A stretch of DNA of 41,263 nt, from positions 1-41,263 of the forward strand of contig JAENXM010000001.1 of NCBI GenBank assembly GCA_016649525.1, written 5' to 3'. This DNA is from Actinomycetota bacterium. GTDB taxonomy: Bacteria > Actinomycetota > Geothermincolia > Fen-727 > Anoxymicrobiaceae. The notes beneath the pieces were generated by a model, which was not told where the DNA came from, searched no databases, and saw nothing but the letters and a program-made list of their open reading frames with translations. A program made the position numbers and the translations under genes. This document shows, piece after piece, positions 1-8,424 of the stretch (the stretch's first letter is position 1; every line of letters starts with the position of its first letter).

Positions 1-378
1 ACCGAGGACCTGGAGATGATGGAGGAGGAGGACAGGATCCGCCTCGAGGTGGAGCGGGCCGGGAGCGCGGTCGAGGAGATGTCCGCAGGGGAGCGCGAGG
101 CCCGGGATGCCTACGAGAAGGAGCGCGCGGAAAAAGAACACCAGGTGGCAGAGCTCGAGAGGGAGCGCGACGGCCTCAAGGAGGCTGTCGATGAGGATAC
201 GATCGCCGCGTACGACAAGCTGCTCAAGGAAAAGGGCGGACTGGCGGTTGTAAGGATTGAGAAGGGTAAGAACTGCGGAGGCTGCCACATAGAGTTCAGC
301 AGCAGCAAGATCGACCAGTTCCAGCACGAGCAGGGCATTTTCCGTTGTGAATACTGCCGCAGGATCCTAGTCCAGTGA
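1..378 (+). CDS. C4-type zinc-ribbon coiled-coil protein, 5' truncated by window
   Basis: The reading frame is open from base 1, so the true start lies upstream. The visible part is a highly charged, Glu/Lys/Arg-rich helical segment that looks like a coiled coil. It is followed by a C-terminal C4 zinc ribbon with CGGC and CEYC knuckles and the ending RRILVQ. This is the layout of the zf-RING_7/DUF164 family, proposed to be nucleic-acid-associated but without a firmly assigned reaction. In mycobacteria the same protein sits next to an RNase HI gene, as here: the TGA stop overlaps the GTG start of the next gene by three bases, so the two are translationally coupled. The family call is secure; the function is not. 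Confidence 0.85.
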   Translation, partial: TEDLEMMEEEDRIRLEVERAGSAVEEMSAGEREARDAYEKERAEKEHQVAELERERDGLKEAVDEDTIAAYDKLLKEKGGLAVVRIEKGKNCGGCHIEFSSSKIDQFQHEQGIFRCEYCRRILVQ

Positions 379-863
379 ACCTCGAGTCGAAGCAGGGACG
401 GAAGGCGGAAGGCAACCGGCTTCATGTGTTCAGCGACGGCGCGGCGCGCGACAACCCCGGGCCCGCTGGCGTCGGGGGGCAGGTCACCGACGAGCGCGGG
501 CGGGTTCTGCTCGAGGTCTCCGAGTACCTGGGGGAAACCACGAACAACGTCGCGGAGTATTACGCCTTGATCCGCGTACTGGAGAGAGCGGTGGGGCTCG
601 GATACGAGCGGTTGAGTATCCACACCGACAGCGAGCTGCTCGCCAACCAGGTGACAGGCGGCTTCAGGGTCAAGAGCAAAGCGCTGAAGCCTTTGCTGGG
701 AAGGGTAAAGGAGCTGCTGGCCGGGTTCCGGCAGGTAGAGGTGGAATATATCCCCAGGGAGAAGAATATCGCGTGCGACGCGCTCGCCAACAGGGCGATT
801 GACGAAGGCCTGTCAGGGCAAAAAAAGCCGATACTGAAGCCGGGTGAAGGGACGCTCTTCTAG
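375..863 (+). CDS. rnhA: Ribonuclease HI
   Basis: Cleaves the RNA strand of RNA-DNA hybrids, with roles in R-loop and primer removal. All four metal-binding acidic residues are visible: D21 (FSDGAARDNPGPAG), E61 (TTNNVAEY), D85 (HTDSELLANQ) and D135 (NIACDALAN). At 162 residues it is a stand-alone RNase H domain, without the C-terminal phosphatase-like (CobC) domain fused to it in mycobacteria. The GTG start overlaps the stop of the zinc-ribbon gene. The first 14 residues are polar and outside the fold, so a slightly later start is possible, but the coupling favours this one. Confidence 0.9.
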   Translation: MNLESKQGRKAEGNRLHVFSDGAARDNPGPAGVGGQVTDERGRVLLEVSEYLGETTNNVAEYYALIRVLERAVGLGYERLSIHTDSELLANQVTGGFRVKSKALKPLLGRVKELLAGFRQVEVEYIPREKNIACDALANRAIDEGLSGQKKPILKPGEGTLF

Positions 864-890
864 GTAGATGACGGGTGAAAGCGGGTACTT

Positions 891-2180
891 ATGGAATGCT
901 GTGTGATCGGTACGGGTTACGTGGGTTTGGTCACCGGCGCCTGCCTCGCGGACCTCGGCCACACAGTTGTCTGCGTTGACCGGGACAGCGAGAAGATAGA
1001 CGCGCTTTCAGCGGGCAGGGTTCCCGTCTACGAGGCGGGACTGGAGGCCCTGGCAACAAAGCATCTCGAGAGCGGGGATCTGAGCTTCACGACAGACATC
1101 CAGGAGGCGGTCTCGAAAAGCCAGTTCGTCTTCATCACCGTCGACACCCCCCCAGACGAGACCGGGCGCGCGGACATAACCCGCGTCGAAGAGGTCGCGC
1201 GCAGTATCGCCGGCTCGATAAACGATTACAAGGTGATAATCAACAAGAGCACGGTCCCGATCGGCAGCACCAAGATGGTCCAGAGGATCATCGAGGAATC
1301 CATGGAGGAGTACCGCGAATACGATGTGGTCTCCAACCCGGAGTTCCTCAGGGAGGGGACGGCCGTCTCGGACTTCATGGATCCGTCGCGAATCGTAATC
1401 GGGAGCGACTCTCAGAAAGCCGTAATGCTTCTGACAGAGCTCTATCGCGGTCTGGACGCCCCCCTGTTCGTCACCGATCCCGTGAGCGCGGAGATGATCA
1501 AGTACGCGTCGAACGCGTTCCTGGCGACGAAGGTGACTTACATAAACGCGATCGCGAACCTCTGCGAGGCCGTCGGGGCCGATGTGCGGGAGGTCGCCCT
1601 TGGAATGGGATACGACGAGCGCATAGGCTTCGAGTTCCTGAAGCCCGGCCCGGGCTTCGGCGGCTCGTGCTTTCCCAAGGACTGCAGGGCTCTTCTTGCG
1701 ATCTCCCGGGACCACGGATACGATTTCGACCTGCTCGAAGGGGTTCTCGAGGTGAACCGCGAGCAGCATGAGCGCACCGTGGCCAAGGTGGAAAGGCTGT
1801 CCGGAGGGTTGAAAGGCAGGAAGGTCGGGGTCCTCGGACTGGCATTCAAGGCCAACACGGATGACGTGCGGGAGTCCCCCGCTGTCAGGGTGACGAAGAT
1901 GCTCATGGAAAGAGGCGCTCATGTTACAGCCTTCGACCCCCGGGCCATGGATAACGCACGCCCGGAGCTGCCGGGGGCGGGCTTTGCGGAGAGCGCGTAC
2001 GAGGCTGTTGAGGACGCCGATGTCCTCGTGCTCCTGACGGAGTGGGACGAGTTCAAGTGGCTCGACTACGAACGCGTGCGCGGGTTGATGGCCAGGCCGC
2101 TCATCGTTGACGCCAGGAACTGCCTGGACCCGGTTGTCTTGAGGAAGCTTGGTTTCACGTACGAAGGGGTAGGCAGATGA
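891..2180 (+). CDS. ugd: UDP-glucose 6-dehydrogenase
   Basis: NAD-dependent oxidation of UDP-glucose to UDP-glucuronate in the cytoplasm, supplying acidic sugar for surface polysaccharide. The N-terminus carries the Rossmann signature GTGYVGLVTG. The catalytic cysteine is C260 within GPGFGGSCFPKD. The C-terminal UDP-binding domain contains GLAFKANTDDVRESP. The 429-residue length matches the bacterial family. It is the first gene of the sugar operon; the next gene starts at ATG inside its stop (ATGA overlap), so the two are coupled. The alternative family member, UDP-mannose/GDP-mannose dehydrogenase, has a similar fold, so substrate is assigned by family resemblance. Confidence 0.93.
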   Translation: MECCVIGTGYVGLVTGACLADLGHTVVCVDRDSEKIDALSAGRVPVYEAGLEALATKHLESGDLSFTTDIQEAVSKSQFVFITVDTPPDETGRADITRVEEVARSIAGSINDYKVIINKSTVPIGSTKMVQRIIEESMEEYREYDVVSNPEFLREGTAVSDFMDPSRIVIGSDSQKAVMLLTELYRGLDAPLFVTDPVSAEMIKYASNAFLATKVTYINAIANLCEAVGADVREVALGMGYDERIGFEFLKPGPGFGGSCFPKDCRALLAISRDHGYDFDLLEGVLEVNREQHERTVAKVERLSGGLKGRKVGVLGLAFKANTDDVRESPAVRVTKMLMERGAHVTAFDPRAMDNARPELPGAGFAESAYEAVEDADVLVLLTEWDEFKWLDYERVRGLMARPLIVDARNCLDPVVLRKLGFTYEGVGR

Positions 2181-2863
2181 AGTTATCGATAATCATACCG
2201 GCGTACAACGAGCGGAATACCATCAAGGAGATCCTTCGCAGGGTGAGGGCCGTCGACCTCGGAGAGATCGAGAAGGAGATCATTGTCGTTGACGACGGTT
2301 CGACCGACGGTACCGGCGATATCCTGAAGCTCGAGGAGGACTCCACGACCAGGGTAATACGGCATGATGTAAACCGTGGCAAAGGAGCGGCGATACGCGA
2401 TGCCCTTCCCCAGGCCACGGGTGACTACATCATCATCCAGGATGCCGACCTCGAGTACGACCCCGAGGACTTTCGTATCATGCTGGCCCCGGTTTTGAAG
2501 AAGAAAGCCGATGTCGTCTACGGGTCCCGCTTTACCGGCGAGCACCGTGACATGCTCTACTGGCACTGGCTCGGCAACAAGTTCTTGAACTTCGTGACAA
2601 ACGTCCTGTACAACACGACGCTTTCTGACATGGAGACCTGCTACAAGCTGTTCTCCCGCGATTCACTCAAAGGGATCGAGATAGAGTCCGAAGGATTCGA
2701 GGTCGAGCCTGAGATAACGGCCAAGCTGCTCAGGAAAAAGGTCCGCATCTACGAGGTGCCTGTCTCGTACGCGGGGCGGGAGTACGATGAGGGTAAGAAG
2801 ATCGTCTGGATGGACGGGTTCAAGGCCCTCTGGTCCCTGATCAAGTATCGCTTCGTGAGGTGA
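2177..2863 (+). CDS. Family 2 glycosyltransferase, polyprenyl-phosphate sugar synthase type
   Basis: A GT-A fold enzyme of 228 residues resembling dolichyl/polyprenyl-phosphate mannose or glucose synthases. Visible motifs are IIPAYNE (6-12), VVDDGSTDG (37-45) and the metal-binding DAD (89-91), followed by a YGSRF segment typical of the DPM1-like group. There are no transmembrane helices, so it would act as a soluble or peripheral enzyme loading a sugar onto a lipid carrier. It overlaps the end of ugd by four bases. The small membrane protein encoded next is the kind of partner that flips or handles lipid-linked sugar. The exact donor sugar cannot be read from sequence. Confidence 0.85.
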   Translation: MKLSIIIPAYNERNTIKEILRRVRAVDLGEIEKEIIVVDDGSTDGTGDILKLEEDSTTRVIRHDVNRGKGAAIRDALPQATGDYIIIQDADLEYDPEDFRIMLAPVLKKKADVVYGSRFTGEHRDMLYWHWLGNKFLNFVTNVLYNTTLSDMETCYKLFSRDSLKGIEIESEGFEVEPEITAKLLRKKVRIYEVPVSYAGREYDEGKKIVWMDGFKALWSLIKYRFVR

Positions 2864-2897
2864 GGTGCCGGGTCCGGAAAGGATTGGAGGTCTTGTG

Positions 2898-3392
2898 ATG
2901 TCAAAGACAGCGGTGAACGTGATACTTCTCTTCCTGAGCATAGGCCTTGCCGTGGTGGGACAGCTCTCCATGAAGGCGGGAATGAACAAGGTGGGGGAGA
3001 TAAGATCGGAGGACATGAAGCATCCCGTCGAACTGATAGGGAGGGTAATAAAGAGCGCCTGGGCGGTGATCGGCGTCCTGCTGTACGCTATCTCGGCTGT
3101 CTTCTGGCTGGTCGTTCTATCACGGATCAACTTGAGTGTGGCCTACCCCATTGTGGCATTCGGTTATGTTGTGGTTGTCCTGTACTCCTGGTTGGTCTTC
3201 AAGGAGCCGGTGAAGTGGTTTTCCTGGATAGGACTTGCGTTGATAGTGATCGGGGTCGTCATCACGGCACAGGGACTGAAATCAAAGACCGAGAGCGAGT
3301 CGGGTAACCTGAAGGCGCCCACCGCGCAGGTGGCGGTCGCTCCCGGCGATGTGACTGCTAAGAATGAAACCGGTATCGGTAATACTCATTAA
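2898..3392 (+). CDS. Small SMR/EamA-type membrane protein
   Basis: A 164-residue protein with four predicted transmembrane helices at about 5-21, 54-73, 79-99 and 106-124, then a hydrophilic tail of about 35 residues. The pattern (NVILLFLSIGLAVVGQLSMK near the start, INLSVAYPIVAFGYV in helix 3, FKEPV between helices 3 and 4) is that of the small multidrug resistance/ArnE-like superfamily. In polysaccharide clusters such proteins are candidates for flipping undecaprenyl-phosphate sugars. I chose ATG 2898 because GGAGG lies seven bases upstream; an in-frame GTG at 2865 would add an unlikely polar leader. The gene overlaps the next start by 29 bases. Confidence 0.75.
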   Translation: MSKTAVNVILLFLSIGLAVVGQLSMKAGMNKVGEIRSEDMKHPVELIGRVIKSAWAVIGVLLYAISAVFWLVVLSRINLSVAYPIVAFGYVVVVLYSWLVFKEPVKWFSWIGLALIVIGVVITAQGLKSKTESESGNLKAPTAQVAVAPGDVTAKNETGIGNTH

Positions 3393-4425
3393 CTTCAACG
3401 GCGTCGAGGACCTTGAGGCGTGCCTTCGGTCGCTCTTCCTGCAGGATTACGAGAAGATCGAGCTTTTCCTCATCGACAACGGTTCGACCGACGGCTCACC
3501 CGACGCGCTGCGCGAGTTCGAGCGGGATCCGAAAAACCAGCGCAGGTTCTCCGGTGATTCACCGCGTCTCATTCTGAACGATGAGAACATCGGGTTCAGC
3601 CCGGCTTTGAACCAGGGCGTAAGGGCTTCGACCGGAGAGGTCATAGTACCGCTCAACCCGGATGTCGTCCTCGACAGTGGTTTCATATCCGCAATTGTGG
3701 CGCCGCTCGAGGAGCCCGGCGTGGGAAGCGTTACGGGCAAGCTCTTGAGGTTCCCGCCCGGTGGGGAGAACAACGCCGTCGATTCGGTCGGGCACCAGAT
3801 ATTCAGAAACCGCCTGGCGAAGGACCGCGGTGAGGGTGAACCCGGGGCGACCTCCTATCTCGAGCGCGAGATCGTTTTCGGGACCTGCGGGGCCGCTGCC
3901 GCTTACTCCCGGCGGATGCTCGATGACGTCGCTGTCGACGGCGAGTACTTCGACGAGGCCTTCTTCGCTTTCTGGGAGGACCTCGACCTCGATTGGCGGG
4001 CGAACCTGCGGGGCTGGAGATGCGTCTACGAGCCGACGGCAATCGCCTATCACAGGCGTGGCGGCACCGGTTACAGGAAAACGCTCCTGGTCGAATATCA
4101 TAACTACAAGAACCGGTACCTCATGATTATCAAGAACGATTCCGTGCGGTACCTGCTCCGCAACCTGCCCGGGATCCTGGTGACCGAGGCGCTCAAGGGC
4201 GGCGCGCTGCTGGTCCGGTGCCCGAGGGCAATCCTTTCACTCGTGGAAGTGGTCAGGCTCGTGCCGTCGATGCTGAAGAAAAGGCGCGAGATCCAGGCGA
4301 GAAGGATAGTCCCGGCCGGTGAGATCGAGAGGATGCTGGACCCCTTCAGTTACGGTGACTGGATAAAGAGGCACCTTTTCCATCGCGGCGAGATGATAGA
4401 GGGCGCGGAACGGGAGCTGGCGTGA
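3364..4425 (+). CDS. Family 2 glycosyltransferase, rhamnosyltransferase-like
   Basis: A 353-residue GT2 enzyme. The N-terminal NDP-sugar domain begins VILINFNG and continues with LIDNGSTDGSPDAL and LNPDVVLD, where the DxD-equivalent sits in NPDVV. The later FWEDLDLDWRANLRGWR block is typical of WbbL/rhamnosyltransferase-type enzymes, with the catalytic base region in EDLDLDWR. A hydrophobic segment near residues 260-285 may associate with the membrane. It would transfer a sugar to a lipid-linked glycan in the cytoplasm. Start ATG 3364 lies inside the preceding gene; the stop overlaps the next GTG. Acceptor and donor are unknown. Confidence 0.85.
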   Translation: MKPVSVILINFNGVEDLEACLRSLFLQDYEKIELFLIDNGSTDGSPDALREFERDPKNQRRFSGDSPRLILNDENIGFSPALNQGVRASTGEVIVPLNPDVVLDSGFISAIVAPLEEPGVGSVTGKLLRFPPGGENNAVDSVGHQIFRNRLAKDRGEGEPGATSYLEREIVFGTCGAAAAYSRRMLDDVAVDGEYFDEAFFAFWEDLDLDWRANLRGWRCVYEPTAIAYHRRGGTGYRKTLLVEYHNYKNRYLMIIKNDSVRYLLRNLPGILVTEALKGGALLVRCPRAILSLVEVVRLVPSMLKKRREIQARRIVPAGEIERMLDPFSYGDWIKRHLFHRGEMIEGAERELA

Positions 4426-5330
4426 ACAGGGTGGCCGCGGTCGTCATCAACCGGAACACGCGCGACTTCCTGCGCGATTGCCTGGCCTCCATCGAGGATC
4501 AGGACTTCGCCGGAGGCATATCGACCTGGGTGATCGACAACGGGTCAAACGACGGAAGCCCGGAGATGGTCATATCCGAGTTCCCTTCCGCCAACCTGGT
4601 CTGGAACTCCCGCAACACCGGGTATGCGCGGGCGTGCAACAAGGGCATAGAGCTCAGCCGCGAGCCCTGCGTCATGATAATGAACAGCGACGTGGTTCTC
4701 CGCCCCGACACGGTCGTGCAGCTCGTCGAGTCCCTCGACAGGAATCCCGGCACGGGGGTGGTCGGTCCGAAAGTTCTGAACAGCGACGGGTCTCTCCAGT
4801 ACTCGTGCCGCAGGTTCCCCTCCATAAAGGAATCGTTCGTGCACGCGTTTGTAGGTATCTTCAAGGCCGGGAACCCTTATTCCGAGAGTTACAGGATGAT
4901 GGACATGGACCGCGAGACCGAGACGGAAGTCGACTGGGTCTCGGGGGCTTTCATGGCGTTGAGAAGGGATGCGCTTTCCGACATCCGCGCCTTCGACGAT
5001 AAGTATTTCATGTACGTCGAGGACGTCGACCTCTGCTGGAGGATGCGGCGGGCGGGCTGGACCGTGAACTACGTGCCGAAGGCGGTCGCGGTCCACCACA
5101 TCGGCATGAGCGGCCGCCAGGTTCCGACCAGGATGGTGTTCTGCCACCACCGCAGTATGCTACGCTTCCATCGGAAGACCTACGAAGGACCGTTGAGGCC
5201 CCTGATCCACGCGGTCGTGGCGGCCGGGGTCGCCGCAAGGTTTCTTCTGATAGTGGCGCTTAATCTGTTTTACCGTATCCGCGCCGCGCTCGGCGGGGCG
5301 AAGCGCGTGATAATGCCAGGGAGACAGTGA
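4422..5330 (+). CDS. Family 2 glycosyltransferase, second rhamnosyltransferase-like copy
   Basis: A 302-residue paralogue of the preceding glycosyltransferase. It shows VAAVVINRN, WVIDNGSNDGSPEMV, MNSDVVLRPDT as the metal-site block, and YVEDVDLCWRMRRAGW as the acceptor-domain signature. One hydrophobic helix lies near the C-terminus (VVAAGVAARFLLIVALNLF). It starts with GTG in a four-base overlap with the upstream stop and ends in a GTGATG overlap with the next gene. The whole series is therefore one tightly coupled operon. Two related enzymes in a row suggest consecutive linkages in the same repeat unit; the sugar identities are inference only. Confidence 0.85.
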   Translation: MNRVAAVVINRNTRDFLRDCLASIEDQDFAGGISTWVIDNGSNDGSPEMVISEFPSANLVWNSRNTGYARACNKGIELSREPCVMIMNSDVVLRPDTVVQLVESLDRNPGTGVVGPKVLNSDGSLQYSCRRFPSIKESFVHAFVGIFKAGNPYSESYRMMDMDRETETEVDWVSGAFMALRRDALSDIRAFDDKYFMYVEDVDLCWRMRRAGWTVNYVPKAVAVHHIGMSGRQVPTRMVFCHHRSMLRFHRKTYEGPLRPLIHAVVAAGVAARFLLIVALNLFYRIRAALGGAKRVIMPGRQ

Positions 5331-6280
5331 TGGAGAGAACGCTGGTCACGGGGGCGGATGGCTTTGTCGCCTCGCACCTCATCCCCGAGCTGTTCCACGG
5401 GTGGGGCTGCGAGCTCTTCGGGCTCGGCCTGAGACCGGAGCCTTCCTGCTCCGTGGTGGGGCTCGAGTACCGGGTGGTGGACCTCACCGACTTCGAGGGC
5501 GTCGAGAAGGTGCTCGACGGCTTCCGCCCGGATGCGGTGTTCCACCTGGCCGCCCAGCCGTCTGTCGCCCGCTCCTGGGAGGACCCCTGGTCCACCTACA
5601 GGGTAAACCTGCTCGGCCAGGTGAACCTGATGGAGGCGATGAGAAGGCTCGGTATCGAGGCATCGGTCCATATCGCCTGCTCGAGCGAGGAATACGGACG
5701 GGTCTCTCCCGATGAGATGCCCCTCGACGAGGGGGCGCCCCTGAACCCCTGCAGTCATTACGCGGTGAGCAAGGTCGGCCAGGAGGTGCTCGGGAAGATG
5801 TACAGCGAGGCCTTCTCTTGGAGGGTGCTCATCACGCGGGGGTTCAACCAGGCGGGCCCGGGCCAGTCGCCCGACTTCGTGGTCTCCTCGTTCGCACGCC
5901 AGATAGCCCTGGTGGAGTGCGGCAAGGCCGAGCCGGTCCTGAAAGTGGGGAACCTCGAGGCGCGCCGGGATTTCACAGATGTGCGCGACACAGTCAGGGC
6001 CTACCAGATGGTCATGGAGAAAGGCAGGCCGGGCGCCGCTTACAACGTCTGTTCGGGCGTTGCGAGTGCCATATCAGAGGTACTGGAGATCCTGCTCGGC
6101 ATGTCGGACGCCCGGATAACGGTCGCGAAAGACCCGGCACGCCAGCGCCCCAGTGACATACCGGTCCTTGTCGGAGACAATTCGCTCGTGCGAGAGGAGA
6201 CCGGCTGGCAGCCCGAGATCCCTCTCGAGAAAACTCTGGGGGACACACTCGAATACTGGAGGTCCATCGAGTCGCGGTGA
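5327..6280 (+). CDS. SDR-family nucleotide-sugar enzyme, GDP-6-deoxy-mannose reductase-like (Rmd type)
   Basis: An extended short-chain dehydrogenase of 317 residues. The NAD(P) motif is TGADGFVASHL, and the active-site block is SSEEYG with the YAVSK Tyr/Lys pair. Further downstream are RGFNQAGPGQ, NLEARRDFTDVRD and a C-terminal DPARQRPSD. The FNxxGPGQ, RDFxDVxD and DPARxRxS combination resembles GDP-4-keto-6-deoxymannose reductase (Rmd), which forms GDP-D-rhamnose. It is clearly paralogous to the enzyme at 7469-8422; one of the pair may be the 4,6-dehydratase and the other the reductase. Either GTG 5327 or the adjacent ATG 5330 may start it. Confidence 0.78.
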   Translation: MMERTLVTGADGFVASHLIPELFHGWGCELFGLGLRPEPSCSVVGLEYRVVDLTDFEGVEKVLDGFRPDAVFHLAAQPSVARSWEDPWSTYRVNLLGQVNLMEAMRRLGIEASVHIACSSEEYGRVSPDEMPLDEGAPLNPCSHYAVSKVGQEVLGKMYSEAFSWRVLITRGFNQAGPGQSPDFVVSSFARQIALVECGKAEPVLKVGNLEARRDFTDVRDTVRAYQMVMEKGRPGAAYNVCSGVASAISEVLEILLGMSDARITVAKDPARQRPSDIPVLVGDNSLVREETGWQPEIPLEKTLGDTLEYWRSIESR

Positions 6281-6304
6281 CGCGGTTCCTGGAGGTGAAT
6301 TAAC

Positions 6305-7420
6305 TTGAAGGGAGTCATGCTTGTAGGTGGGTTCGGCACAAGGATGCGACCGCTCACCATCACAACCCCGAAGCCGATGCTCCCACTTGTGAACGTGCCC
6401 TTTCTGGAGGTCGAACTTCTCCACCTGCGAAGGTACGGCGTGGATGAGGTGATACTCTCGACCGGGTACATGCCGGCGGTCTTCGACGCCTACTTCGGTG
6501 ACGGCTCCCGCATCGACATGAGGCTCACGCACATCACCGAGGAAGAGCCGCTCGGGACGTGCGGGGCAGTGAAGAACGTGGCGGAGCTGCTGGGGGAGGA
6601 GCCGGTCATCGTATGCAACGGCGATATCCTCACCGACCTCGACATAGGAGCGCTCATCGAGTATCACCGCGAGAAGGGCGCCGCGGTAACGATAACCCTC
6701 ACCCCGGTCGAGGATCCTACCGCCTACGGTCTCGTGCCGCTGGACGACGACGGCCGCATAAAGGAGTTTCTCGAAAAGCCCTCCTGGGACCAGGTCGTGA
6801 CCGACCTCATCAACGCGGGCACATACGTCATAGACCCCAGGGTCTTCAGACAGGTACCGCCCGACACCAATTACTCCTTCGAAAGGGAGCTCTTCCCCGA
6901 CCTGCTCTCACAGGGCGAGCCGCTTTTCGGGTTTCCGTCCGACTGCTACTGGCTCGACCTCGGCACTCCGGCGAAGTACCTTGCGGCCCACCACGACATA
7001 CTCGAGGGGAGGATCGATGTCTCTTTGAGGGGAGAAGAGATCGCCAGGCGCGTTTTCGCGGGTAACGACGTACAGATCGACGACAGTGCCCGGCTATACG
7101 GCCCGCTTCTCATCGGGGACGGCGCCAGCATCGGCGCCGGTGCCAGTGTCGGGAGGCTCACCTGCCTGGGCGACCGCGTGAAGGTGGGGGCTGGCGCGCA
7201 CGTCGAAGGCGCAGTCATCCTGGACGGGACGGAGCTGGGCGAAGGGTGCGTCGTCGAGCAGAGCATCATAGGCCGCAACACGGTCCTGGGCCCGGAAGTC
7301 CATGTTGCGGAGGGTTCGGTATTGGGTGATAATATCGAGGCCGGTGGAGGGAACGAGTTCCGCAGGGGCATCCGTGTGTGGCCCTCTACTTCCATAGAAG
7401 CGGGAAAGATCAAGTTCTGA
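6305..7420 (+). CDS. NDP-sugar synthase, mannose-1-phosphate guanylyltransferase-like
   Basis: A 371-residue two-domain enzyme. The N-terminal nucleotidyltransferase domain shows VGGFGTRMRPLT, the sugar-phosphate lysine region KPMLP, and the metal site NGDILTDLD. The C-terminal part (about 250-371) is a left-handed beta-helix of hexapeptide repeats (IGDGASIGAGASVG and following). This is the architecture of MPG1-type mannose-1-P guanylyltransferases and of glucose-1-P adenylyl- or thymidylyltransferase relatives. Context with a phosphomannomutase, a phosphomannose isomerase and GDP-sugar SDRs favours GDP-mannose as product. TTG 6305 is chosen because GGAGG sits eight bases upstream and it gives the expected MKGVMLVGG start; ATG 6317 would clip the first strand. 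Confidence 0.82.
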   Translation: MKGVMLVGGFGTRMRPLTITTPKPMLPLVNVPFLEVELLHLRRYGVDEVILSTGYMPAVFDAYFGDGSRIDMRLTHITEEEPLGTCGAVKNVAELLGEEPVIVCNGDILTDLDIGALIEYHREKGAAVTITLTPVEDPTAYGLVPLDDDGRIKEFLEKPSWDQVVTDLINAGTYVIDPRVFRQVPPDTNYSFERELFPDLLSQGEPLFGFPSDCYWLDLGTPAKYLAAHHDILEGRIDVSLRGEEIARRVFAGNDVQIDDSARLYGPLLIGDGASIGAGASVGRLTCLGDRVKVGAGAHVEGAVILDGTELGEGCVVEQSIIGRNTVLGPEVHVAEGSVLGDNIEAGGGNEFRRGIRVWPSTSIEAGKIKF

Positions 7421-7468
7421 ACCGGTGTCTTGCCCGGGTTTTGCAGTCGCTGTTCCTGGAGGTGAGTA

Positions 7469-8422
7469 TTGAGGGTTTTAATCACAGGTATGACCGGGTT
7501 CGTCGGCAGTCATCTCGCCGAGTACTGCCTGGGTCGCGGCGACGTCGAGGTCTTCGGGACCGTCAGGTGGCGCAGCCGCATGGACAACGTCCCCGACATT
7601 GTCGACCGGGTGGAGATGATCGACTGCGACCTGCGGGACGCGGTGGCGGTCAAGCACTGCCTCGACGAGGTCAGGCCCGACTTCCTTTTCCACCTGGCGG
7701 CTCAGAGCTTCGTCCCGACGTCCTGGAAGGCGCCCGTGGAGACTATGGTCACGAACATCGTTGGGGAGATAAACGTATTCGAGGCTGTGCGCGACCTTGG
7801 CATCGGGACCAGGATACGGGTGGCCGGCTCCAGCGAGGAGTACGGAAAGGTCTACGAGGATGAGTTACCCATCAAGGAGACGAACCCCTTGAGGCCGCTC
7901 AGCCCCTACGGTGTCAGCAAGGTAGGGCAGGACCTTCTCGGGTACCAGTACCACGAGAGCTACGGCCTTCACGTCGTCAGGACCCGCGCCTTCAACCATA
8001 CAGGTCCGCGGCGCGGCGAACCCTTTGTGTCCAGCAACTTCTCGAAGCAGATCGCGATGGTAGAGAAGGGCAGGAAGGAGCCGGTTATAGAGGTCGGAAA
8101 CCTCGAGGCGCGCCGCGATTATACCGACGTCAGGGACATAGTCAAAGCTTACTGGCTCGCTCTTGAGAGGGGGGAGCCGGGAGATGTTTACAACCTTGGC
8201 TCGGGCAGGGACATAAGTATTCAAACGCTACTCGACATGCTGCTCGAGCTCACAACCGTAGAGATCGAGGTCCGGCAGGACCCCGCGAGGATGCGCCCCT
8301 CGGATGTGATGGTGCTGAGGGCCGATACGACCAAGTTCTTTGAGCTCACCGGCTGGAAGCCGGAGATACCCTTTGACAGGACGCTCAACGACCTCTTGGA
8401 TTACTGGCGCGAAAGGGTATAG
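7469..8422 (+). CDS. SDR-family nucleotide-sugar enzyme, GDP-mannose 4,6-dehydratase-like
   Basis: A 317-residue extended SDR. It shows TGMTGFVGSHLAEY at the N-terminus, HLAAQSFVPTSW, SSEEYG, and the YGVSK catalytic pair. Later come AFNHTGPRRG, NLEARRDYTDVRD and DPARMRPSD. The VRWRSRMDN segment after the first Rossmann strands is common in proteins annotated as GDP-mannose 4,6-dehydratase of this length. True GMD enzymes usually run 340-370 residues and lack the RDYTDVRD form, so an Rmd-type reductase is the alternative. The start is TTG 7469, with GGAGGTGA just upstream; the 48-base gap to the previous gene reuses nearly the same ribosome-binding segment (TTCCTGGAGGTGA). Confidence 0.78.
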   Translation: MRVLITGMTGFVGSHLAEYCLGRGDVEVFGTVRWRSRMDNVPDIVDRVEMIDCDLRDAVAVKHCLDEVRPDFLFHLAAQSFVPTSWKAPVETMVTNIVGEINVFEAVRDLGIGTRIRVAGSSEEYGKVYEDELPIKETNPLRPLSPYGVSKVGQDLLGYQYHESYGLHVVRTRAFNHTGPRRGEPFVSSNFSKQIAMVEKGRKEPVIEVGNLEARRDYTDVRDIVKAYWLALERGEPGDVYNLGSGRDISIQTLLDMLLELTTVEIEVRQDPARMRPSDVMVLRADTTKFFELTGWKPEIPFDRTLNDLLDYWRERV

Positions 8423-8424
8423 CC